Shown here: positions 39,719-46,653 of the stretch, in pieces | Numbering within the stretch: position 1 is the stretch's first letter | How the letters are laid out: each line of letters opens with the position of its first letter | Assembly: GCA_035501495.1 (NCBI GenBank) | Contig: DATJWB010000273.1 | Location: 136,541 to 200,540 of the forward strand | DNA: 64,000 nucleotides | Reading direction: 5' to 3' | From: JAIQFL01 sp035501495 | Lineage (GTDB): Bacteria > Acidobacteriota > Terriglobia > Bryobacterales > Bryobacteraceae | Made by a program: the position numbers and the translations under genes | Notes under the pieces: generated by a model | Seen by the model: only the letters and a program-made list of their open reading frames with translations | What the model was told of the DNA's origin: nothing | Database searches by the model: none

Positions 39719-39919
39719 ATGCCGGAATGGCTTCCGATTGTCCTGTTCCTACTGGCTTACGTAGTCCTGATGAAGTGGGTGCTGCCCCGCTTCGGTGTCT
39801 CCACTTGAATGTCGGGTTCCTGCGACGCCGCGGCGCGGCGTCCTAATGCTTCTCGAGAGCGGCAACCCCAGGCAACTGAAGTCCCGCAAGAAACTCCAGA
39901 GAGGCTCCACCACCGGTAG
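39719..39919 (+). CDS. tiny membrane protein, candidate selenoprotein (UGA at 39806-39808)
   Basis: AAGAGG (39709-39714) precedes ATG 39719. 29 codons encode MPEWLPIVLFLLAYVVLMKW and VLPRFGVST, one membrane helix with a short tail. The frame then meets TGA 39806-39808. Read as selenocysteine, the product continues U-M-S-G-S-C, a UxxxxC redox-like motif, and stays open to TAG 39917 (66 residues). Fifteen nt after TGA is a perfect GC-rich hairpin (39824-39842). The tail beyond Cys overlaps the 3' end of pgk on the other strand and is not convincing protein, so a short peptide ending at TGA is the alternative. Expression and decoding are inference. Confidence 0.45.
39824..39842 (+). promoter_or_regulatory. 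hairpin resembling a bacterial SECIS element
   Basis: GACGCCGC (39824-39831), loop GGC, GCGGCGTC (39835-39842): a perfect 8-bp stem. The loop begins 23 nt after TGA 39808 and has G in its first two positions, matching the known loose bSECIS rules (loop 16-37 nt downstream, G early in a small loop). No T-run follows, so it is a poor terminator for the + strand. Confidence 0.4.
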
Positions 39920-41021
39920 ACACGTGAGTGATTTTGGCGGTGACGCCGGCGGCCTTGATGGCTTTTTCGGAGTCTCCGCCGCCTACCACCGAGGTCGCGC
40001 CCGATTCCGCGACGGCCTTGGCGAGGGCCACGGTTCCCTGGTCGAAGGGGGGCTTCTCGAAGATTCCCATGGGCCCGTTCCAGATCACGGTCTTGGCGCG
40101 GGAGATTTCGCGGGCATACTGTTCGATGGTCTGCGGCCCGATGTCCACGCCAATTTCGTCCGGCGGGATCTCGGCCACGGTCTGGTGCGGAGCGCCGGCG
40201 GCGATTTCGGCAACCACCACATGGTCCACGGGCAGAAGCAGCTTGCTGCCGAGGGAGTCCAGCAACTTCCTGGCGAGGTCCGTTTTATCTTCTTCCACCA
40301 GCGATTTGCCGGTAGGCAGCCCTTGAGCCCGCAGAAATGTGTAGGCCATGGCGCCGCCGATCAGGAGCCGGTCTACTACCTTGCCGAGGTTCTCGATCAC
40401 TTCGATCTTGTCGGAGACCTTGGCCCCTCCGAGGAGCGCGACACACGGCCGCTCCGGATTCCTGGTGGCCATTCCGAGGTATTTGAGTTCCTGCTCCATC
40501 AACAGGCCAGCGGCGGCTTTGGAAACGAACTGGATCATGCCTTCGGTGGAGGCGTGGGCGCGGTGCGCCGACCCGAATGCATCGTTGACATATACGTCAG
40601 ACAAAGCTGCCAGCTTGCGGGCGAACTCCGGATCGTTCTTCTCTTCCTCCGGATGGAAGCGCAGATTCTCGAGGAGCAGGACTTCGCCCGGCGCGGGCTT
40701 CATGGCCTCCACTTCGGGGCCGATGCAATCGGGCGCCATCTTCACCGGGCGGCCTAAAAGCTCCTCCAGCCGTTTGGCGGCAGGTTTGAGACTCATCTCC
40801 GGATTCGGTTTGCCCTTCGGACGTCCGAGGTGCGAAGCCAGAATGACACCGGCTCCGTGATCGAGCGCATATTGGATGGTGGGCAGCGACGCCTTGATGC
40901 GCTTGTCGCTGGTGATTTCCATGTCGCCCCGGCCGTTCTTCTGCAGCGGCACATTGAAATCCACCCGGATGAAAACGCGTTTTCCGTTCAGGTCGAGATC
41001 GCGTATGGAGAGATAAGACAT
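39843..41021 (-). CDS. pgk: phosphoglycerate kinase
   Basis: A 392-residue protein starting at ATG 41021, with GAGG 6 nt upstream. Signature: VFIRVDFNVPLQ, ILASHLGRPKG, LLLENLRFHPEEEKND, ALLGGAKVSDK, ARKLLD-type linker, and the C-terminal IWNGPMGIFE and VVGGGDSEKA nucleotide-binding segments. The enzyme transfers phosphate between 1,3-bisphosphoglycerate and ADP in glycolysis and gluconeogenesis. gapA and tpiA, common partners, are not in the window. The order pirin-GrpB-pgk on one strand, with a 24-bp gap to GrpB, suggests co-transcription. Confidence 0.97.
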   Translation of the reverse strand: MSYLSIRDLDLNGKRVFIRVDFNVPLQKNGRGDMEITSDKRIKASLPTIQYALDHGAGVILASHLGRPKGKPNPEMSLKPAAKRLEELLGRPVKMAPDCIGPEVEAMKPAPGEVLLLENLRFHPEEEKNDPEFARKLAALSDVYVNDAFGSAHRAHASTEGMIQFVSKAAAGLLMEQELKYLGMATRNPERPCVALLGGAKVSDKIEVIENLGKVVDRLLIGGAMAYTFLRAQGLPTGKSLVEEDKTDLARKLLDSLGSKLLLPVDHVVVAEIAAGAPHQTVAEIPPDEIGVDIGPQTIEQYAREISRAKTVIWNGPMGIFEKPPFDQGTVALAKAVAESGATSVVGGGDSEKAIKAAGVTAKITHVSTGGGASLEFLAGLQLPGVAALEKH

Positions 41022-41045
41022 ATCAGGCCTCAATGTAGGAATACA

Positions 41046-41663
41046 CTAGAGGTTAGCATGTGGCGCGGCGCCGGTCGCCGCGCGCGCTCTGGCCAGGATC
41101 TCCTCCACCACTGCGGTTTTGGCATCCGCGTAGTTCTGTGTGAATTTCCAATGGTGCACCGCGAGTTCCCGCTTGGTCCTGGCATACAGCTCGCGGTCCT
41201 CCGGATGCGCCCTGAGCCAGTCGCGGAACAGCAGCATACGATCGATTTCGGGGCAGCCCGCGGAGAACACGTGCAGATTCAGGCCCCCCTCCAGCCCTTT
41301 GAACAGGCGGTGTTCAAACCACTCCGGTTCGCGGATCCTGAGAGGATAGCCCGCGTCCTCGAGTGGCGGCGCGTAGTCGGATTCCGCGGCCGAGTCGGCC
41401 ACCGCCAGCACGACGTCGATGATCGGCTTGGCGGGGAGTCCGGGAACGGAGGTCGATCCCGCATGTTCGATTTGCAACGCCCGGGTGCCGAGTGCCGTCC
41501 GGATGCGGAGCGATTCGGAGTGGAAGCGGCGCGGCCACTCGGGGTCGTAATCCACGATTTCGATCGGCGAGGAGCGTGGTTTCAATTCGCCGATGGTGTG
41601 GGTCCGAAGATACTCCTCGGTCGTTGCTTTGGGTTCGTTTCGCGAGTCGTCCACGCCGCTCAC
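41046..41663 (-). CDS. GrpB/UPF0157 family nucleotidyltransferase-fold protein
   Basis: A 205-residue protein starting at GTG 41663, overlapping the pirin stop as GTGA. The family motifs are IEIVDYDPEWPRRFHSES, ALQIEHAGSTSVPGLPAKPIIDVVLAV and LNLHVFSAGCPEIDRMLLFRDWLRAHPE. GrpB proteins adopt a nucleotidyltransferase fold; in some organisms the domain is fused to dephospho-CoA kinase. Its activity here is unknown. An N-terminal 25-residue extension before IEIVDY is not part of the family core. Confidence 0.9.
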   Translation of the reverse strand: MSGVDDSRNEPKATTEEYLRTHTIGELKPRSSPIEIVDYDPEWPRRFHSESLRIRTALGTRALQIEHAGSTSVPGLPAKPIIDVVLAVADSAAESDYAPPLEDAGYPLRIREPEWFEHRLFKGLEGGLNLHVFSAGCPEIDRMLLFRDWLRAHPEDRELYARTKRELAVHHWKFTQNYADAKTAVVEEILARARAATGAAPHANL

Positions 41664-42562
41664 CGCTTGAGGAACGTTCCCTTTTCGAGCTCCTGAAACG
41701 CCTGGCGGAGCTGCTCCTGGGTGTTCATGACGATCGGCCCATACCACGCAACGGGCTCCTGGAGCGGCTTCCCGGAAACTAACAGGAAACGAATTCCATC
41801 GTCGCCCGCCTGAACGGTGACCTCATCGCCGCGGTCAAACAGAATCAGCGAGCGATTGTCCGCCTTGGACGGCGGCGAGGTCTCCAGCCATCCCACCCCT
41901 TCGGTGGGAACTTCGAGCGGCCCGGACGCATTGCAAAACCTGCCATTGCCGCCAAACACATAGGCGAAGGCGTGGCGCGTGGTCTCGACCGGCAGAGTCT
42001 TCCGGCGCCCCGGAGAAACGGACACGTCCAGATAAATCGGGTCCGCCGCGATCCCGTCCACCGGCCCCGACTTCCCCCAGAAGTTGCCGCAAACGATGCG
42101 CACGTGGGTGCCGTCGTCATCGGTGACCTCGGGGATCTCGCCGGATTTCACTTCCTGGTACCGCGGCGCGGTCATTTTGAGCGCGGCAGGAAGGTTCGCC
42201 CACAGCTGGAACCCGTGCATGCGGCCGGTCGGGTCGCCCTTGGGCATCTCCTGGTGGATGATCCCGCTGCCCGCGGTCATCCACTGAACGTCTCCGGCTG
42301 CGATCGCGCCCCGATTTCCCATGCTGTCGCCGTGCTCGACGGTTCCCGCGAGCAGGTAGGTAATGGTCTCGATCCCGCGATGGGGGTGCCACGGAAATCC
42401 CGCGAGGTAATCCTCGGGAACGTCATTGCGGAAGTCGTCGAGAAGCAGGAACGGATCGAAGTCGGACGTGTTGCCGAAGCCGAAGGCACGCCGAAGGTGC
42501 ACGCCGGCACCCTCGATTGTAGGTTTGGACTGGATGAGCCGCTTTACCGGCCGAAGTGACAT
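41660..42562 (-). CDS. pirin family protein
   Basis: A 300-residue bicupin starting at ATG 42562, with GGAGGG about 7 nt upstream. Cupin 1 has the metal-binding FPWHPHRGIETITYLLAG and GSGIIHQEM His/Glu residues. Cupin 2 is the pirin C-terminal domain (DPIYLDVSVSPGRR, GNGRFCNASG). Prokaryotic pirins can act as quercetin 2,3-dioxygenases or redox-responsive regulators. Translation is coupled to the GrpB gene. Confidence 0.93.
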   Translation of the reverse strand: MSLRPVKRLIQSKPTIEGAGVHLRRAFGFGNTSDFDPFLLLDDFRNDVPEDYLAGFPWHPHRGIETITYLLAGTVEHGDSMGNRGAIAAGDVQWMTAGSGIIHQEMPKGDPTGRMHGFQLWANLPAALKMTAPRYQEVKSGEIPEVTDDDGTHVRIVCGNFWGKSGPVDGIAADPIYLDVSVSPGRRKTLPVETTRHAFAYVFGGNGRFCNASGPLEVPTEGVGWLETSPPSKADNRSLILFDRGDEVTVQAGDDGIRFLLVSGKPLQEPVAWYGPIVMNTQEQLRQAFQELEKGTFLKR

Positions 42563-42649
42563 TTGGATTCCCTCCGATACTTTGAGTCTACCCCGCGCCC
42601 GGCGAGTGAGCGGTGGATCGAGAGCTGGAGGTTCCGGGGGTACAATCCA

Positions 42650-44003
42650 GTTGTGCGGCTGCAGATTATCGGTCGCAGCGTTGTTCCTGGGCGTGGCGGC
42701 CGCGCAGGAGATTCAGCGATCAACGTCCCGAACCAGGGAGACCCAAGCGGTCGGATCACCCCAGGGATCGAAGTATCCAGCTATGGACGGCACCTCGGTC
42801 CCAGGGCGAGCTGCAACTCCAGGGACGTGAGGACTCTGTGCGGCACCGCGGTGACGGTGGGCGGCATCCCTGCTGAGCTGCTGTACGTCCAGGAAGAACA
42901 GATCACCCTCCGACTCCCCTTACAACATACCCACCGAGGGCGAAGTGCCTTTCGTGGTCATGAGGGAAGGACGCGCAGGCCAGGCAATGGCCGTGCGATT
43001 TTCGCCCTACCCGGCGACCATTCAACAGTTGGGAGAGGCTTACGTGAACATGCCCGTCTGAATCGAGATTCAGTTGCCTGATTCCCTAAGGCACTCGCTT
43101 CGATATCCGGTGACGGCCTATCCCGCCGATTTCGGAGGCCACAGTTTGAGGTACGGCGCAACGGAATTCTTTTGCGGCCCACCAGCCCGCGGCAGGCGTC
43201 TCCCAGGACGGGCGTTGGGCTCGGCTGGCCGGGCATGGTGGGCCAAGGTTCCCTGGTTGGCCTTCCCCATGAGCCAGACAACCCGCGCCGCCTTCCGTTG
43301 CATCTCGCGTATCGACTGGACACGCCCGGCACCTACGAGGTGCGGTATCTCGGGTACGATTTCCGTTACCCCATGGAGAAGCACGTTTTGGCGCGCTCTC
43401 CCTGGAATCGCATTCGGGTTCGGCCATTTTTCGGCCGCCTGACGGCTGGCGTGGCTGGAACCCATGCGGAGCGCCGGCTGATGCCGCGGAATGGCTCAGT
43501 GACTATCTTCCCTCTCTGCTGGCCATGCCGGATGCGGCGGCGTTGCCACTGTTGAAGGGTGCCATCTACCAGTCGGACAGTCTGGTCCGCGGCTACGCTC
43601 TCAACGCCCTCGCCTGGTTCGAGGACGACGTCCTCACCGGCTGGATCCCGGCGGCCATCAAAGCGAGCGGACCCACCCCTGAGCTGGCGTATCTGCTCAG
43701 TTGGCGCCGCAACCTGTTTCAGGAGCGGGGAAGCGATATCGCCCGTGCCGTTTCATGAAGCCGCAGTATGACTGGAGCCGCGATCCCGGCCTCCCGGCGG
43801 CCATGGACCGCACCGTCGCTAACGAAGCCGAACGGCTGATCGCGACCCACAACGCCGCAATCCTGCGACCCCTGGCGCTTTACCTGGGCACGTGGAAGGA
43901 GGAGGACTCCCGCCGCCTGCTCCGGCGCCTGGTGGCCGAAGGCACGGTGCGCGTGCCGGCGGAGATCAGCCTCCGTTGGATCGGCGAGGGGCCCGCTCAT
44001 TGA
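42650..44003 (+). pseudogene. frameshifted secreted protein with TIG-like and HEAT-like parts
   Basis: Homology-like protein sequence runs through all three + frames: a signal-like start (CGCRLSVAALFLGVAAAQ, about 42650), TAVTVGGIPAELLYVQEEQI (42850-42910, the acidobacterial TIGR03437-style phrase), LHLAYRLDTPGTYEVRYLGYD (43300-43370), ALPLLKGAIYQSDSLVRGYA with LNALAWFEDDVL (about 43535-43640, HEAT-like), and ATHNAAILRPLALYLGTWKE to the stop at 44003. At least four frame changes separate them. The original was a secreted protein of about 450 residues of unknown function. The pieces are collinear, so this is decay in place rather than unrelated shadows. Confidence 0.7.
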
Positions 44004-44149
44004 CGCTGCACCAGCTCCTCTTCATGGGCCGCCCGCACGGGGTACTCGGGGCTGCAGACGCGGCGTTCTGTGGCCGCGCCTCGGGCGCTCCGCCAGAAGG
44101 CTGAGGAGCACCAGGTCGGGAGTGCGCCCGGAGCCGGCGATTATTTCGC

Positions 44150-44191
44150 TTGACGAACGCCCCATCTTCAACTAGTCTAATTAAGACTAGT
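44150..44191 (+). promoter_or_regulatory. promoter and repressor-type operator of the VOC gene
   Basis: TTGACG (44150-44155), a 17-nt spacer and TAGTCT (44173-44178) form the promoter. The perfect inverted repeat ACTAGTCT-AATTA-AGACTAGT (44171-44191) covers the -10 box and start point, a typical place for a TetR- or MarR-type repressor. No candidate regulator gene is adjacent. Confidence 0.7.
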
Positions 44192-44276
44192 CTGTTTCGC
44201 CAGGAGCCGGCGACGGCGCGAGCGATCTGGTTAACGATCATTTCCGCCGTTTCTAACGGCGGGACAGGAGAAGACC

Positions 44277-44672
44277 ATGACTGTGAAACGAATGACGACG
44301 AACCTGTATACCGACGACGTAGCGGCATGCGTGAAATTCTGGGTAGAGCGGATGCACTTCGAGAAAACCGCCGAGGTTCCCGAACCCGGCGGCCTGGCTT
44401 TCGCGATTCTGCAGAAGGGAAACATCGAACTGATGTACGGGAGCTACTCGAGCCTGCAGCAGGAACCCCTGGTGGCGGGAGCATATCAGAAGGGGACCGG
44501 CACTCTGTTCGTGGAAGTAGACGACCTGAACCCGGTACTCGAGGCGATGCAGGACGTGGCCCAAGTCGCGCCGATACACCAGACGTTTTACGGATCGACG
44601 GAATTTACCGTGAAGGATCCGGCAGGGCACCTGATTACGTTTGCGTACTTTGCGCCGCAGGGGAAGAACTGA
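44277..44672 (+). CDS. VOC (glyoxalase/bleomycin-resistance) family protein
   Basis: A 131-residue protein starting at ATG 44277, with AGGAG 7 nt upstream. It consists of two beta-alpha-beta-beta-beta modules: TNLYTDDVAACVKFWVERMH, FAILQKGNIELMYGS, TLFVEVDDLNPVLEAMQ, EFTVKDPAGHLITFAYF. The conserved terminal Glu of the metal site is replaced by an aromatic context (ITFAYF), so it may bind a ligand rather than catalyse. The operator overlapping its promoter indicates induction by a small molecule. Related proteins give resistance to or degrade toxic aromatics or aldehydes. Confidence 0.85.
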   Translation: MTVKRMTTNLYTDDVAACVKFWVERMHFEKTAEVPEPGGLAFAILQKGNIELMYGSYSSLQQEPLVAGAYQKGTGTLFVEVDDLNPVLEAMQDVAQVAPIHQTFYGSTEFTVKDPAGHLITFAYFAPQGKN

Positions 44673-44705
44673 GAAATTGTACCAGCTATATGCGATCCTG
44701 AGGAC

Positions 44706-45572
44706 ATGGCGGAGCGGGCTCGTGCCGTGCCCGAGAATGTCGAGGGGCCGTTTTTCGTCGATTCCACCTGCATCGACTGCGATACCTGCCGGCAACTGGC
44801 GCCGGCGACATTCGGCGACACGGGCGATTTCTCATTCGTGCAATTGCAGCCGCGCAACGCCGCGGAAATCCGCGCCGCACTGCACGCCCTGATCGCTTGT
44901 CCGACCGGTTCGATCGGAACCGCCGACAAAAGCGAAGTTCCGCTGGCGGTCGGCGACTTTCCGCTTCCCCTGGCGGACGGTGTCTGGTATTGCGGCTTCA
45001 ACTCCCGAAAGTCCTTCGGCGGCAACAGTTACTTCGTGGTGCATTCGGGCGGAAACTGGCTCATCGATTCTCCGCGTTATGTCGAACACCTGGCTGGGCG
45101 GTTTGCGGAAAAGGGCGGCATCCGCTACATCTTCCTGACCCATCGGGACGATGTCGCCGACGCCGCCCGCTATGCCGAACGCTTCGGGGCCACGCGGATC
45201 ATTCACCGGCTGGAACTCGCTGCCCAACCCGCTGCCGAGCGCGTCATCGATGGCTTCGACCCCGTCGAACTGGCTCCTGGCTTTCTGGCGATCCCCACCC
45301 CAGGCCATACTCGCGGACACTGCGCCCTCCTCCACAACAACCGATTCCTGTTCTCCGGCGACCACATCTGGTGGAGCCGCGTGCGCCGCCGCCTCTCAGC
45401 TTCGCGGGATGTCTGCTGGTATTCGTGGCCGGAGCAGGTTCGCTCTGTCGGGTTATTGTCCCGATACTCCTTCGAATGGGTACTGCCGGGCCACGGAGAG
45501 CGCGTCTGGTTCCCCTGCGAAGAGATGCGCCACCAGGTGGACCGGTTGATCCACGCGGTGAGCGCGGTTTAA
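44706..45572 (+). CDS. ferredoxin-metallo-beta-lactamase fold fusion
   Basis: A 288-residue cytoplasmic protein. Residues about 15-75 form a single-cluster [4Fe-4S] ferredoxin-like domain (CIDCDTCRQLAP and ALIACPTGSIG, four Cys). Residues 90-285 are a metallo-beta-lactamase domain with NSYFVVHSGGNWLIDSPRY, LTHRDDVADAA (short version of HxHxDH), IPTPGHTRGHC, FSGDHIWW and VLPGHGE. Iron-sulfur electron transfer fused to a hydrolase-like or flavodiiron-like fold suggests redox chemistry. The first metal motif lacks one His (THRDDVAD), so the metal set may differ. It follows the VOC gene by 33 bp and may be co-transcribed under the same operator. Confidence 0.88.
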   Translation: MAERARAVPENVEGPFFVDSTCIDCDTCRQLAPATFGDTGDFSFVQLQPRNAAEIRAALHALIACPTGSIGTADKSEVPLAVGDFPLPLADGVWYCGFNSRKSFGGNSYFVVHSGGNWLIDSPRYVEHLAGRFAEKGGIRYIFLTHRDDVADAARYAERFGATRIIHRLELAAQPAAERVIDGFDPVELAPGFLAIPTPGHTRGHCALLHNNRFLFSGDHIWWSRVRRRLSASRDVCWYSWPEQVRSVGLLSRYSFEWVLPGHGERVWFPCEEMRHQVDRLIHAVSAV

Positions 45573-45580
45573 CGCAAACC

Positions 45581-45640
45581 TTAGTACTTTCCGAACCAAC
45601 GACTCCAATCTCCAGAAAAGTACTAACACCTACTTAGTAC
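45581..45640. repeat. three TTAGTACT repeats upstream of the PEP-CTERM gene
   Basis: TTAGTACTTT (45581-45590), its reverse complement AAAGTACTAA (45617-45626) and TTAGTAC (45634-45640) lie in the 220-bp gap before the PEP-CTERM gene. The core AGTACT is itself a palindrome, with centres 36 and 17 bp apart. They look like binding sites of a regulator, but no factor is known from this window. Confidence 0.45.
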
Positions 45641-45793
45641 AGCCACGGCGACGAAGGTATTACAGATTCATTGCCAGTCCAGGCCGTGTCATGAGGTAAT
45701 GTTATTTACACTTCGGAGGGGTAAGTGGGACGGCCGGAGACCACCGGCCGGCTACTTACCAAGTTAGAGAAGAACAGAAGGAGAAACTCGGAG

Positions 45794-46492
45794 ATGATGA
45801 AGCGATTGAGGTTTGCGGAAAGATGTGCAGCAGTCGCCGCACTGCTGCTCACCGGGGGCTGGATGTCCCGGGCATCGGCCAGTCAGGTGATCGTGACATT
45901 CGCCAGCCCTTCCGGTAACGTGGGAGACTCCCAAACTTACAGCTCAGGAGGCTTATCGCTTACCGCCACAGGTTACGATTGCCAAGGCAATCTTTGCGCA
46001 AACGTATCCAACACCAACTATTCGTCGCACGAAACCGCGCTGTACGACAATTCCATTGGGTTAGGCTTGGCTGACAACAGGATTGGCAGCTATTACGAAA
46101 TACCTAACACGCAGTTCGTCCAGTTAAACCTCTCGTCGATTCTGGCCAACAATACGGTGAGCTCGATTGTGTTTACGGTGACTGACGTCCAGACGGCCTG
46201 GTCTCTTTACACTTCTTCCACCGCGGGGAAGCTCAAAGGGTCGGGAACCCAGCTCGTCAATAATGCCCCTCCGTCCACCACCACTTACACATTGAACAGC
46301 CCAACCCTGTCAGCCGACAGTCTGATCAGTATCCTCGGCGGAACAAACTGTGACGTAGTGCTGAACCAGCTCACCATCAATTACACGTCTGACAGCATTC
46401 AGTCGACGCCTGAGCCAGGCAGCGTGATCCTTACCGGTCTTGGACTGGTTGGCCTTGCGGCAGGCCTGAAAAAGGTGCGGCGCAAAGCATAG
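45794..46492 (+). CDS. PEP-CTERM sorting-signal protein
   Basis: A 232-residue protein (ATG 45794 or 45797; GGAG just upstream). A signal peptide (RCAAVAALLLTGGWMSRASA) is followed by a Ser/Thr/Asn-rich beta protein with one Cys pair (YDCQGNLCANVS). The end is a textbook PEP-CTERM: TPEPGSVILTGLGLVGLAAG and basic KKVRRKA. Exosortase cleaves this tail and releases or anchors the protein at the surface, often in extracellular polysaccharide. No exosortase gene is in the window. A rho-independent terminator follows at 46522-46557. Confidence 0.93.
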   Translation: MMKRLRFAERCAAVAALLLTGGWMSRASASQVIVTFASPSGNVGDSQTYSSGGLSLTATGYDCQGNLCANVSNTNYSSHETALYDNSIGLGLADNRIGSYYEIPNTQFVQLNLSSILANNTVSSIVFTVTDVQTAWSLYTSSTAGKLKGSGTQLVNNAPPSTTTYTLNSPTLSADSLISILGGTNCDVVLNQLTINYTSDSIQSTPEPGSVILTGLGLVGLAAGLKKVRRKA

Positions 46493-46521
46493 CCGCGGCA
46501 GTTGCAGATTCGGTTGTATGT

Positions 46522-46557
46522 GCGGGCACGCCCGGGGCTGCCCGCCCCCGTCTTTTT
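46522..46557 (+). terminator. rho-independent terminator after the PEP-CTERM gene
   Basis: GCGGGCA (46522-46528) pairs with TGCCCGC (46539-46545) around a GC-rich 10-nt loop and is followed a few bases later by TTTTT (46553-46557). It lies 30 bp past the PEP-CTERM stop. Confidence 0.75.
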
Positions 46558-46653
46558 CGCTTCAACCCCAAGTATTGCAAGATTTTAATACGCGCCTCCG
46601 AGATATCTCAGGGGCTCCACGGGTTTATGGATGTGAAGGAAATGGGGCTCATT

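Noticed and set aside
39824..39842. Hairpin read as a transcription terminator of msrA or pgk
   Set aside because: It has no T-run on either side, so intrinsic termination is unlikely; the position after TGA fits a recoding hairpin better.
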